Part shown: positions 1 to 5,542 of the stretch, piece by piece
Numbering within the stretch: the first letter of the stretch is position 1
Layout of the letters: each line of letters begins with the position of its first letter
Source of the DNA: an uncultured Clostridia bacterium
GTDB lineage: Bacteria; Bacillota_I; Bacilli_A; RFN20; CAG-288
Direction: 5' to 3'
DNA: 5,542 nt
Assembly (NCBI GenBank): GCA_900313465.1
Contig: OMRU01000060.1
Span: 1 to 5,542 of the forward strand
Program-made: the position numbers and the translations under genes
Notes under the pieces: model-generated
The model's input: only the letters and a program-made list of their open reading frames with translations
Databases searched by the model: none
What the model was told of the DNA's origin: nothing

Positions 1-822
1 TTCTAAGGCAATATTATTTGGAGTGAAGGTAGCACCGAAAGCTGGGATAGCATCAGTCGTATCCTGTTTATCAATACCACCTAAGAAAGTGTTGACTTTA
101 TCGACAGTATCGACAGCAATTTTTTCTTGATACATGCCAGCGGCTAACATGAAGATACCATTAGGATATAAAGGTGCCTGATTTTCTCCATAATAGTTAT
201 CAGACATTTCTAAATAAGCATAAGGAAGATAGGTAAAATCAACACAGGCATAAATAGCACCTTCAGTTTCAGTAGCCGGTTCTAATAGCTTGGTGAATTC
301 TTGCTTGACGACAGTGGTGTCCGGGTCAATCTTCTTGTCACCAGCAGTCCAGCCAGTCAACAAAGCACCATAATTATCGATGATGTTACCAGAACGATAG
401 TCCTCGATCTTAAAAGTATCATAGTAGTTGTCGCCATCTTCATCATCAAGATAAACCTGAGAATAAGCGGTCAACTTATCACAGAATGGCAATTCCTCAC
501 CCACGAGATATTCCATATAAAGCTTGTGATCATCGGTGAACTCAGTGAAGGTTGGGATAGTTGGATTAACAAGTAAAGCTTCCGCAGCAGTATTCGTGTT
601 AGTGCCAAGATTCTCGACAGTGAAACCTACGTTGATAGTCTGACCCATGACAGTCATTTCGCCTTCAAAGGTGGCGGTAGTAGGAGTAGTGGTAACAGTG
701 ATGAATTCTGGCATAAAACCATATTGAGCATAAAGGCCATAACCGGCGATATTGGCAACAGCAGCGATGGTATCTTCATCATCGGTGATAAATCCACCAT
801 CGTCGTCTTCCCATTTTTTTGT
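1..822 (-). CDS. Distal part of lipoprotein paralog 1, after an in-frame TAA; runs off the window
   Basis: This continues the frame of the upstream fragment (823-1353) immediately after the TAA at 823-825. It stays open for 274 codons to position 1 and has no start of its own with a ribosome binding site. It aligns with paralog 2: WEDDDGGFITDD matches the WKEFNGVYYTED region, GEELPF (codons 285-290 counted from the ATG at 1353) is identical to paralog 2 residues 257-262, SGNIIDNYGALL matches AGNIIDDYAALL, and YPNGIF (codons 396-401) matches FPEGIF. By comparison with paralogs 2 and 3, roughly 100-120 C-terminal residues, including the expected IHLG...TGSG block, lie beyond the left edge. The absence of further stops argues that the interruption is recent, is a sequence error, or is read through. 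Function is unknown. Confidence 0.72.
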
Positions 823-1353
823 TTATGTGTCGCTGGCGATAGCAGAAACGCCGACATATAACTCTAAACCAGCATCGACAAAAGTGTTATCGGTGTGGCC
901 ACCAAACATACAGGTATCTAAGACTGGATTACCATTGGTATCCAAACCATAGGACCAGACACCGTCGTTAGGAGTAGCGACGTATCCCTCAGCAAATTCA
1001 TAGTCAGCCTTTTCATCATCGAAAGCCAAGATTTCACAAACATCCTTACCATATAAGTTATAGATAACGTCTTCAACAACAATCTTAGCTCTGAATTCTG
1101 CTAAACCATCGATGACATCAGTGATATCCAAATCCGAGACAACAGGAGCAGAAGAAGAGTTCTCCTTAGAAGAGTTATCAGCAGAATCAAGAGTACTAGA
1201 AGCATCACCATAAGAAGTGTTGGTGGAATCTGTTGTACTGGAAGTAGCAACAGAATTATCCAACGGGGATGATTCAGTAACGCTAGATGTATTGGCTCCA
1301 CAAGAGGCAAGCAAACCAAGTGAAGCAATTGTTAATAATAATTTTTTCTTCAT
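823..1353 (-). CDS. N-terminal fragment of secreted lipoprotein paralog 1 (176 aa, ended by an in-frame TAA)
   Basis: The protein starts with a lipoprotein signal peptide: basic MKKK, a hydrophobic stretch, and lipobox LLASC with the lipidated Cys at residue 18. It is therefore expected to be anchored on the outer face of the membrane. A Ser/Thr/Asp-rich, low-complexity linker follows to about residue 75, then the first part of the family domain, with GVWSYGLD and FGGHTDNTFVDAGL matching GLWSYCYD and SGGHSENVFVNMNV in paralog 2. I chose ATG 1353 because GGAGGA at 1361-1366 is 7 nt upstream; a TTG two codons earlier is too close to that site. The TAA at 823-825 falls in the middle of the conserved domain and the homologous frame resumes at once, so this is best read as the broken front of one gene covering 1-1353. 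Substrate and role are not recognisable. Confidence 0.75.
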   Translation of the reverse strand: MKKKLLLTIASLGLLASCGANTSSVTESSPLDNSVATSSTTDSTNTSYGDASSTLDSADNSSKENSSSAPVVSDLDITDVIDGLAEFRAKIVVEDVIYNLYGKDVCEILAFDDEKADYEFAEGYVATPNDGVWSYGLDTNGNPVLDTCMFGGHTDNTFVDAGLELYVGVSAIASDT

Positions 1354-1487
1354 TTTCAATTCCTCCGAAAAAAGTAGAATTATTTAATTACATTTAAGAA
1401 AAAAAGAAAACCCGTTTTTTTAATCTACAAATGTAAAATTTCTAAAAATGTCGATAAACACGGGGATTTTGCAACATAAAATTGATT
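1354..1487 (-). other. Leader of paralog 1 with shared blocks and ribosome binding site
   Basis: It holds TTTATCGA (1451-1458) at the shared position, the segment GTTTTCTTTTTTTCTTAAA, the block TGTAATTAAATAATTC (1377-1392), and GGAGGA at 1361-1366, which sets the start at ATG 1353. A CCCGT/ACGGG pair about 46 nt apart before a T-rich run could form a weak terminator-like fold; I give that little weight. Confidence 0.5.
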
Positions 1488-1531
1488 TGAAAGCCCTTAC
1501 TATACCTATCATTTTTCAAGGTTATTTCAAT
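1488..1531 (-). promoter_or_regulatory. Conserved upstream element of lipoprotein paralog 1
   Basis: TTGAAA-N5-TTGAAA is followed by TATAGT (1499-1504, possible -10) and GTAAGGGCTTTCA. The 14-mer GTAAGGGCTTTCAA differs by one base from that of paralog 2 (3281-3294). The element begins 26 nt after the end of paralog 2, so paralog 1 probably has its own promoter. I saw no convincing terminator for paralog 2 here, so read-through from it is possible. Confidence 0.45.
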
Positions 1532-1556
1532 AATTCGATCCTTTTTGTCTCTCCAG

Positions 1557-3143
1557 TTACTCAATAATAGCCCTATCATATTCAATGACGATCTCAAAAG
1601 CACCAGAGCCGGTGATATATCCTTGACTCACCTCATCATAACTTCCAAGATGAATATCAATACTAAAATAGTCCAACACATTACTACCGCTTTTAAACAT
1701 CTTGATTGCTCCCTCGTTTTCAAACACATCAGCACTGCTCTCAGCATGACCTAGGCTGAAGTAGCCAAATTCTTCTAAATCATCAATCCATGCCTTTAAA
1801 GCAGTTGTTGCTTCTAAGTCAGTTAAAAATGTACCTTCAATTGTGAATTTCTTAGGATATGTTTTTCCTAGATAATTGCAATCTACTTTTATCGGATTGA
1901 ATGAGGATGGATCAAATTGTGGAAGCTGGGCTCCAGCCTTGATCGAAAGTGTCCTCATAATCCGATTCAGAAGTGCAACCTGATCGACAAGTGCTCTGGC
2001 TTGTAAGGTAAAGATACCTTCAGGAAATAATTCGGTTAAGGGTTCTTCACCATAAGAACCGCTTCTTTCTAAATGATCATTTGGTTGATAAGTCAAGCAA
2101 ATCTGATAACCAATGATATTCTCTTTCTTTGCAGGAAGCATTTTTTCAAATGTCTGACTGACTACTAAAGTATCTGGATCGGTTATTTTTTCTCCAGCGG
2201 TGTAGTCCACTAATAAAGCAGCATAATCATCAATGATGTTACCAGCGTGATAATCCTCAAATGTGAAGATGTAGTTTTCATGGTATTTGAGATCGTTGAA
2301 CCATGTATGTTCAATTTCTTCAACGTGATAAGAAGAACAGGCTGTGAATTGATCACTGAAGGGCAATTCCTCACCAAGGCACTGTCCCATCGCTTCTTTT
2401 TGTTCCAAGGTATAAGCGTGAAAATCTGGTAAGACAGGATCAGCTATCATAGATTCGATATCATTGCTGACATTACAATCAATATTATTTAGTTCGACAA
2501 GGAAGTGATATAGAGTCTCTACATCTCCTATTTTCGTATAAGTCACTTCAATTTGAGCAGTCGTTTCAGAAAGAGTAAGCATAACGTCCTGATAAGAATC
2601 AACTATAGTCTCATCTAAATTAGATAAACGGATAATCGCAGCAAGCGTAGCCACATCTTCCGTATAATAAACACCATTAAATTCTTTCCAGGAAGCTGCA
2701 CTTTCCTTACTTCCTAAGATTGTCATGATTTCATAGCAAGGAACATTCATATTGACAAAGACATTCTCACTATGACCACCGGATAGGCAATCCATAAGCA
2801 CAGGCTTATTCTCTTCGTCATAACAATAAGACCATAAGCCCTCTTTACCAAGAGCAGCATAGGCTTCATCTAATATGTAGCGCTTTGCGTTTTCATCATA
2901 AGTAAAGACTTCATAAGCTTCTTTACCATGAAGTTCATAACAAACTCGATGTTTTCCAGTTTTCACTACAGCCTCTACATTATAGTTTTTAAAAGCTTGA
3001 ATGACTTGGTCAAAGTCCACTTCTGTAACATCATTCCGATCAACTAAATAATCATCCAAAGATAAATCAGCCTCACTAGAGGTGTTCATACCACATGAGG
3101 TTAACAATCCTAACGCCGTCATAGTCAATAAAAGTTTTTTCAT
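1557..3143 (-). CDS. Putative secreted lipoprotein of unknown family (paralog 2, intact, 528 aa)
   Basis: The signal peptide has basic MKK, a hydrophobic core and lipobox LLTSC with Cys at residue 17, so the product should be a membrane-anchored surface lipoprotein. The linker after the Cys is short and acidic, unlike the long Ser-rich linkers of the other two copies. Family landmarks are GLWSYCYD (about 102-109), SGGH (121-124), GEELPF (257-262), AGNIIDDYAALL (300-311), FPEGIF (373-378), a KAWIDDLEEFGYF segment (450-462), IHLGSY (497-502) and TGSGAF (511-516). I see no transmembrane segment after the signal peptide and no catalytic motif. GGAGGA at 3152-3157 lies 8 nt before the ATG, and the stop is TAA. 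It is the only uninterrupted member of the three-gene array; paralog 1 appears to be its closest relative. It has its own leader, so separate transcription is likely. A ligand-binding or adhesion role would be a guess. Confidence 0.88.
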   Translation of the reverse strand: MKKLLLTMTALGLLTSCGMNTSSEADLSLDDYLVDRNDVTEVDFDQVIQAFKNYNVEAVVKTGKHRVCYELHGKEAYEVFTYDENAKRYILDEAYAALGKEGLWSYCYDEENKPVLMDCLSGGHSENVFVNMNVPCYEIMTILGSKESAASWKEFNGVYYTEDVATLAAIIRLSNLDETIVDSYQDVMLTLSETTAQIEVTYTKIGDVETLYHFLVELNNIDCNVSNDIESMIADPVLPDFHAYTLEQKEAMGQCLGEELPFSDQFTACSSYHVEEIEHTWFNDLKYHENYIFTFEDYHAGNIIDDYAALLVDYTAGEKITDPDTLVVSQTFEKMLPAKKENIIGYQICLTYQPNDHLERSGSYGEEPLTELFPEGIFTLQARALVDQVALLNRIMRTLSIKAGAQLPQFDPSSFNPIKVDCNYLGKTYPKKFTIEGTFLTDLEATTALKAWIDDLEEFGYFSLGHAESSADVFENEGAIKMFKSGSNVLDYFSIDIHLGSYDEVSQGYITGSGAFEIVIEYDRAIIE

Positions 3144-3281
3144 AGTTTAATTCCTCCATACATTCCTGAATTCATTAAATTACATCCACAATTTTAAGGA
3201 AAGAAAAACTTTTTCATCAAATTAGTATACAATCTCATTTTTCTCGATAAAATCGATATTTTTGCTATTTCCCTATTCTTT
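3144..3281 (-). other. Leader of paralog 2 with shared blocks and ribosome binding site
   Basis: It holds a small inverted repeat TCGAT-TTT-ATCGA (3244-3256) with TATCG at the same distance from GGG as in paralog 3, the segment GTTTTTCTTTCCTTAAAA, the block TGTAATTTAATGAATTC (3168-3184), and GGAGGA at 3152-3157, 8 nt before ATG 3143. No open frame in it looks like a leader peptide with its own ribosome binding site. Confidence 0.5.
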
Positions 3282-3335
3282 TGAAATCCCTTACAACTAT
3301 GTTTTTATCCCTTTGTCTTTAAATCTTATTTCAAT
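3282..3335 (-). promoter_or_regulatory. Conserved upstream element of lipoprotein paralog 2
   Basis: TTGAAA-N5-TTTAAA (one change from the other copies) is followed by CATAGT (3296-3301) and GTAAGGGATTTCA. Compared with the elements of paralogs 1 and 3 the distance from hexamers to AAGGG is 10 bp longer, one helical turn, so the faces of the DNA are kept. TATACT at 3224-3229 is a second possible -10 nearer the gene, with a poor -35. Confidence 0.42.
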
Positions 3336-3347
3336 AAATGAACGAAG

Positions 3348-3382
3348 AAAAACTCCTACACGAAGCAGGCTTCATGTAGGAG
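3348..3382 (-). terminator. Intrinsic terminator of lipoprotein paralog 3
   Basis: On the minus strand CTCCTACATGAAG pairs with CTTCGTGTAGGAG across the tetraloop CCTG. This gives a 13-bp stem with a single U-G wobble (arms 3370-3382 and 3353-3365), followed at once by TTTTT. It begins 16 nt after the TAA of paralog 3, so it should end that transcript before paralog 2. Confidence 0.92.
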
Positions 3383-3398
3383 TATCAATCTAAATAGA

Positions 3399-5174
3399 TT
3401 AACCAGCGATCTTAACGCTGAAATAACCGGAACCGGTATCGTATACCTGGGTTGTGGTATTGTACTTACCAAGATGAATTTCGATACCCAGGCCTACCTG
3501 GAATTGATCAAACTTACTATCAGCAAGACCAGCGACAACAGTGCCAGTTGCAGTAAAGGTTTCAACCAAAGTCTGAGTCGAAGCGCTGACATTGACAAAA
3601 CCAGCAGCAGCGATATCAGCTAACCAAGCAGAAACAGCAGCCTTGGCATCTTCATCGGTAGCACATTTGACTTCAAGTTCATACCAACAGCTGAAAACGA
3701 TATCCATGCCATAGTACTGAGAGTAGGCGTCAGACTGATCAGCAGTGAGATCATCGAAGGCCAAGCTTTCAATGGTGGTAGAACCAAAGTTCAGGGCTGG
3801 AATGGCAGTGGTGCCATCAGCTTTCTTGACATAGGACATGAAATCAGAGGTCTGAGCAACATTATTATCAGCTGGATCAGCAATCTTATGAGCAAAATCA
3901 ACAAAGAAGACACCATTTGGATATAAACCATCATACTCAGTGTTAGTAAAGTAAGTGGCATCGAAGAAGACGGTGGTAACAACATTGCTGACGGCAACAT
4001 TTGTGTCAGAACTTGCTTTGACGACTCTTTCATATTCAGCAGTAGTCATACCTTGACGAGTCACTGGAGCACCAGAAGCAGTCCAACCAAGATCAGCCAT
4101 AGTCTGAGAGGTCATGACAGCCTGGAAATCACTAGTCAAATCACCAGAGAATGGATCCTGCAAGGTTAATGTAGAAGCATCTGGCATGTAGAAATAAGCA
4201 GCGCCAGAGATACCATCAACAAATGGAATCTGTTCGCCAAGAATGGCATCAAAGACAGTGGTAACATCAGTTGGCCAGGCGGTCAAATCAGGAATACCAG
4301 CAGTCTGTAAGGCAGTCATTTCAGCCGGAGTGGAATAACTTCCATCAGCCGTGATTTCAACTTTACCATTCCAGGCACCATTTCTGGTTTCTCCTTCATA
4401 GACATCGGCATCAAAGGTGATAACAGCCTTGGTGGCTTTGCTATCGATGGACATAGAGACGTTGCTGGCGATGACCTTACGGTTTTCACTTGGGTTGAAG
4501 GAACCCTGGTTACCATAAGAATAGCCATCTAAGTATCTGGCTAAACCTGGAAGATCATCAAGGAAACTAGCGGCTTCATCACTTTCCTCATCAACGACAT
4601 AGGCGTTATTCTTGGATTCCCATAAATCAAAGGAATTCACTAAGGAATCAAAAGACTGATAATAACCGGTGTATTCGGTATTGACCTTCGTCCAATCAGT
4701 GGCATTAGCAACCTGATAAAGGCCATCCAAGACAAGATTTTTGTTGCTGTCCTTGACTACTTTCCAGACACCCTGGGAAGGAATATTGAGGACACCACCA
4801 GTCATATCTTTGTATTTGCTGTGGCTACCGGTAAAGAAATAACCATCTTCACCATAGAATTCCATGCTGAAGTAAGAAGAGCTAGTACCATACAAATTTT
4901 TGACCTTAGCTCTCTTATCAGACAAATTATCAAAGAAAGCGGCAAGCTTATCTGTGATGACCGTCGAAGATTCCTTGCTGGAAGAATCTTTTGCGGAAGA
5001 ATCTTTGCTGGAACTGTTTTTTCCACCAGTGGAGCTATTATTGATTTCTTCTTCGACAGAGGAAACAGAAGAAGATTCCTCAGTAGCGGAAGTCACAATT
5101 TCAGGACTCGAAGTACCACCACAACCGGCAAGCAAAGTAACACTAGCTTATAACAATAACGTTTTATTTTTCAT
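3399..5174 (-). CDS. Putative secreted lipoprotein paralog 3, with an in-frame TAA at codon 9 of the signal peptide
   Basis: Read from ATG 5174 the sequence is MKNKTLLL-stop-ASVTLLAGC, a typical lipoprotein signal peptide (lipobox LLAGC, Cys codon 18) broken by TAA at 5148-5150. The remaining 582 codons are open to TAA 3399-3401. The longest uninterrupted frame begins only at a TTG at 5135, which would remove the positively charged start and half of the hydrophobic core and has no ribosome binding site, so I do not favour it as the real start. After the Cys comes a Ser/Lys/Glu-rich linker with repeated KDSS units, then the family domain: QGVWKVV, GEQIPF (codons 313-318), YPNGVF (418-423), AWLADIAAAGF, IHLGKY (566-571) and TGSGYF (580-585). 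It is more diverged from paralogs 1 and 2 than they are from each other. It is followed by a strong terminator. Function is unknown; it may be a fresh pseudogene. Confidence 0.8.
4968..5012 (-). repeat. Three tandem 15-bp units coding the Ser-rich linker of paralog 3
   Basis: Three adjacent 15-bp units encode SSKDS, SAKDS and SSKES. The first two share TCC...AAAGATTCT and the third has changed to AAGGAATCT. They lie just after the lipobox and lengthen the flexible linker between the lipid anchor and the folded domain. Being a multiple of 3 bp, gain or loss of a unit keeps the frame. Confidence 0.75.
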
Positions 5175-5317
5175 AAAAAAAAGAATAGCCTCCTTTGGAC
5201 ATGAGATTATTTAATAACTTTTAATAAATATTCCCGTCACACTTTTCATTTTTAATTTTGATGAAAAATCAAAAATATTGCGATAGTTATCGCAATATTG
5301 ACAAATCGCTTTAAAAA
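5175..5317 (-). other. Leader of paralog 3 with shared blocks, ribosome binding site and T8 tract
   Basis: It contains the hairpin at 5274-5299 with the TATCG block, then the block GTTATTAAATAATCTC (5203-5218) that matches the same place in the other leaders, then AAAGGAGG at 5189-5196. The gap from this site to the ATG is 14 nt and includes eight T residues (5175-5182). In paralogs 1 and 2 the gap is 7-8 nt. Confidence 0.55.
5274..5299 (-). terminator. Hairpin with U-rich tail between ylmH and paralog 3: ylmH terminator or leader attenuator
   Basis: AATATTGCGAT and ATCGCAATATT form a perfect 11-bp inverted repeat around AACT, followed on the minus strand by TTTGATTTTTC. In form it is a Rho-independent terminator about 100 nt after the ylmH stop. 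It lies downstream of the conserved promoter-like element of paralog 3 (5318-5361), so if that element is the promoter, the hairpin sits inside the leader of paralog 3. It overlaps the TATCG block shared by all three leaders, and the palindrome could also be a protein-binding site. Confidence 0.6.
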
Positions 5318-5361
5318 TGTAAGCCCTTTTATTAGAAATACAATTTCAATGTTTTTTCAAT
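5318..5361 (-). promoter_or_regulatory. Conserved upstream element of lipoprotein paralog 3
   Basis: TTGAAA-N5-TTGAAA is followed by TAATAA (5329-5334, possible -10) and AAGGGCTTACA. It aligns without gaps over 44 bp with the element of paralog 1 at 1488-1531. The first TTGAAA is 20 bp from TAATAA, too long for a plain sigma-70-type promoter, so an activator-assisted promoter is more likely than a simple -35/-10 pair. The GGG lies 152 nt before the ATG. Confidence 0.45.
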
Positions 5362-5391
5362 ATTTCTATATTTATTGAAATTTTATTGAAA
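5344..5391. promoter_or_regulatory. Symmetric four-site TTTCAAT / ATTGAAA array
   Basis: On the plus strand TTTCAAT occurs at 5344-5350 and 5355-5361, and its reverse complement ATTGAAA at 5374-5380 and 5385-5391. Each pair has an 11-bp period (4-bp gaps) and the pairs face each other across 12 bp. The left pair is also the TTGAAA-N5-TTGAAA repeat of the paralog 3 upstream element. It starts 11 nt after the ylmH stop codon. The layout suggests an operator for a regulator that binds as tandem dimers. Confidence 0.55.
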
Positions 5392-5401
5392 CAATAATGT
5401 C

Positions 5402-5542
5402 TCAGCAATAAATCTTGACCTTGACGAACAATCTTCCTTTCTTGGTCACTTTGGATTGACCAAGATAGATAAACTTCCCGTGTCCCTTAATCGAGACGCG
5501 GTCATTCTCCCTTAGATTATAGGCGTTATTCATCATGCTCAT
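5402..5542 (-). CDS. ylmH: C-terminal end of a YlmH-type S4-domain RNA-binding protein (5' end outside the window)
   Basis: The frame enters at the right edge and ends at TGA 5402-5404, giving 46 visible residues. The pattern LRENDRVSIKGHGKFIYLG followed by TKKGRLFVKVKI is the end of an S4 RNA-binding domain as in YlmH (also called RqcP2) proteins, where a 'GD.(I/L)S.RG.GRF...G.TKKGR' ending is usual. YlmH proteins are about 250-260 residues, so about 80 percent lies outside. In Firmicutes the family binds ribosomal or tRNA-containing complexes and acts in ribosome-associated quality control, and the gene often sits in a cell-division cluster with ylmG, sepF and divIVA. The ATG codons at the very edge are probably internal. 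Another S4 protein is possible because only the last part is visible. It seems to be the last gene of its own transcript and unrelated in function to the lipoproteins. Confidence 0.65.
   Translation of the reverse strand: MSMMNNAYNLRENDRVSIKGHGKFIYLGQSKVTKKGRLFVKVKIYC

Noticed and set aside
301..576. Plus-strand open frame of 91 codons
   Set aside because: It is antisense to the conserved GEELPF/GNIID region of paralog 1, which aligns with paralog 2 on the minus strand; it shows no sign of being a gene.
654..857. Minus-strand 67-codon frame crossing the paralog 1 stop, considered as frameshift rescue
   Set aside because: The homology to paralog 2 resumes in the original frame directly after the TAA, so no frameshift is required and this frame gives no family motifs.
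1357..1359. TTG as the start of paralog 1
   Set aside because: It lies only 1 nt from the GGAGGA site. ATG 1353 has proper spacing and gives a normal MKKKLLL signal peptide start.
1400..1470. CCCGT...ACGGG fold with T-rich tail as a terminator for paralog 2
   Set aside because: The stem is only 5 bp with a loop of about 46 nt, and it lies downstream of the presumed promoter of paralog 1; too weak to call.
4821..5214. Overlapping plus-strand open frames opposite the start of paralog 3
   Set aside because: They lie antisense to the Ser-rich linker and signal peptide, whose codons leave the other strand open. They have no ribosome binding site or protein-like composition.
5354..5380. TTTCAATA/TATTGAAA inverted repeat as a plus-strand terminator
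   Set aside because: The stem is purely A+T-rich apart from one G-C pair and no plus-strand gene precedes it. The repeated heptamer array explains the symmetry better.
5402..5404. TGA of the ylmH-like gene read as Trp (Mollicutes code)
   Set aside because: Family homology ends here and the extension would add only about ten residues before TAA. Tryptophan is TGG in the other frames and none contains an in-frame TGA.

Overview
The window looks like a piece of a low-GC, Gram-positive-type genome (Firmicutes/Bacilli or a Mollicutes-like relative, probably host-associated). The evidence is strong GGAGG ribosome binding sites, lipobox-type lipoproteins, A+T-rich intergenic DNA with U-tract hairpins, and the end of a ylmH-like gene, a family typical of Firmicutes. 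Stops in use are TAA and TGA, and tryptophan is TGG in all the reading frames I read, so the ordinary bacterial code fits. I cannot name the species.

All genes lie on the minus strand, so they read from right to left. From 5542 down to 5402 is the last part of a YlmH-type S4 RNA-binding protein. To its left is a tandem family of three paralogous putative secreted lipoproteins, each with its own leader of about 150 nt: paralog 3 (5174-3399), paralog 2 (3143-1557) and paralog 1 (1353 to beyond position 1). They share a signal peptide with lipobox Cys at residue 17-18, a Ser/Thr- or Asp/Glu-rich linker, a GE(E/Q)(L/I)PF motif, a (Y/F)P.G(I/V)F motif and, where visible, a C-terminal IHLG.Y...TGSG.F block. 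I do not recognise the family and give no function.

Only paralog 2 is intact. Paralog 1 has an in-frame TAA at codon 177 after which the same frame stays open for 274 more codons to the window edge. Paralog 3 has an in-frame TAA at codon 9, inside the signal peptide, after which 582 codons are open to a normal stop. Either the array is being lost by recent point mutations, or these are assembly errors, or (less likely) the stops are read through.

The most interesting non-coding signal is upstream of the lipoprotein genes. Each has a matching element 135-190 nt before its start: two TTGAAA-type hexamers 11 bp apart followed, in helical phase, by AAGGG(C/A)TT.CA, then a TATCG block at the same distance, then a TAATT(A/T)AAT-like block just before the Shine-Dalgarno site. 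Between ylmH and paralog 3 the hexamers form a symmetric four-site array. This suggests one shared regulator (direct repeats with the geometry of OmpR/PhoB-family sites) and possibly leader-level control. Paralog 3 ends in a strong intrinsic terminator. No tRNA, rRNA, CRISPR or mobile element was seen, and there is no gene-free stretch longer than 300 bases.
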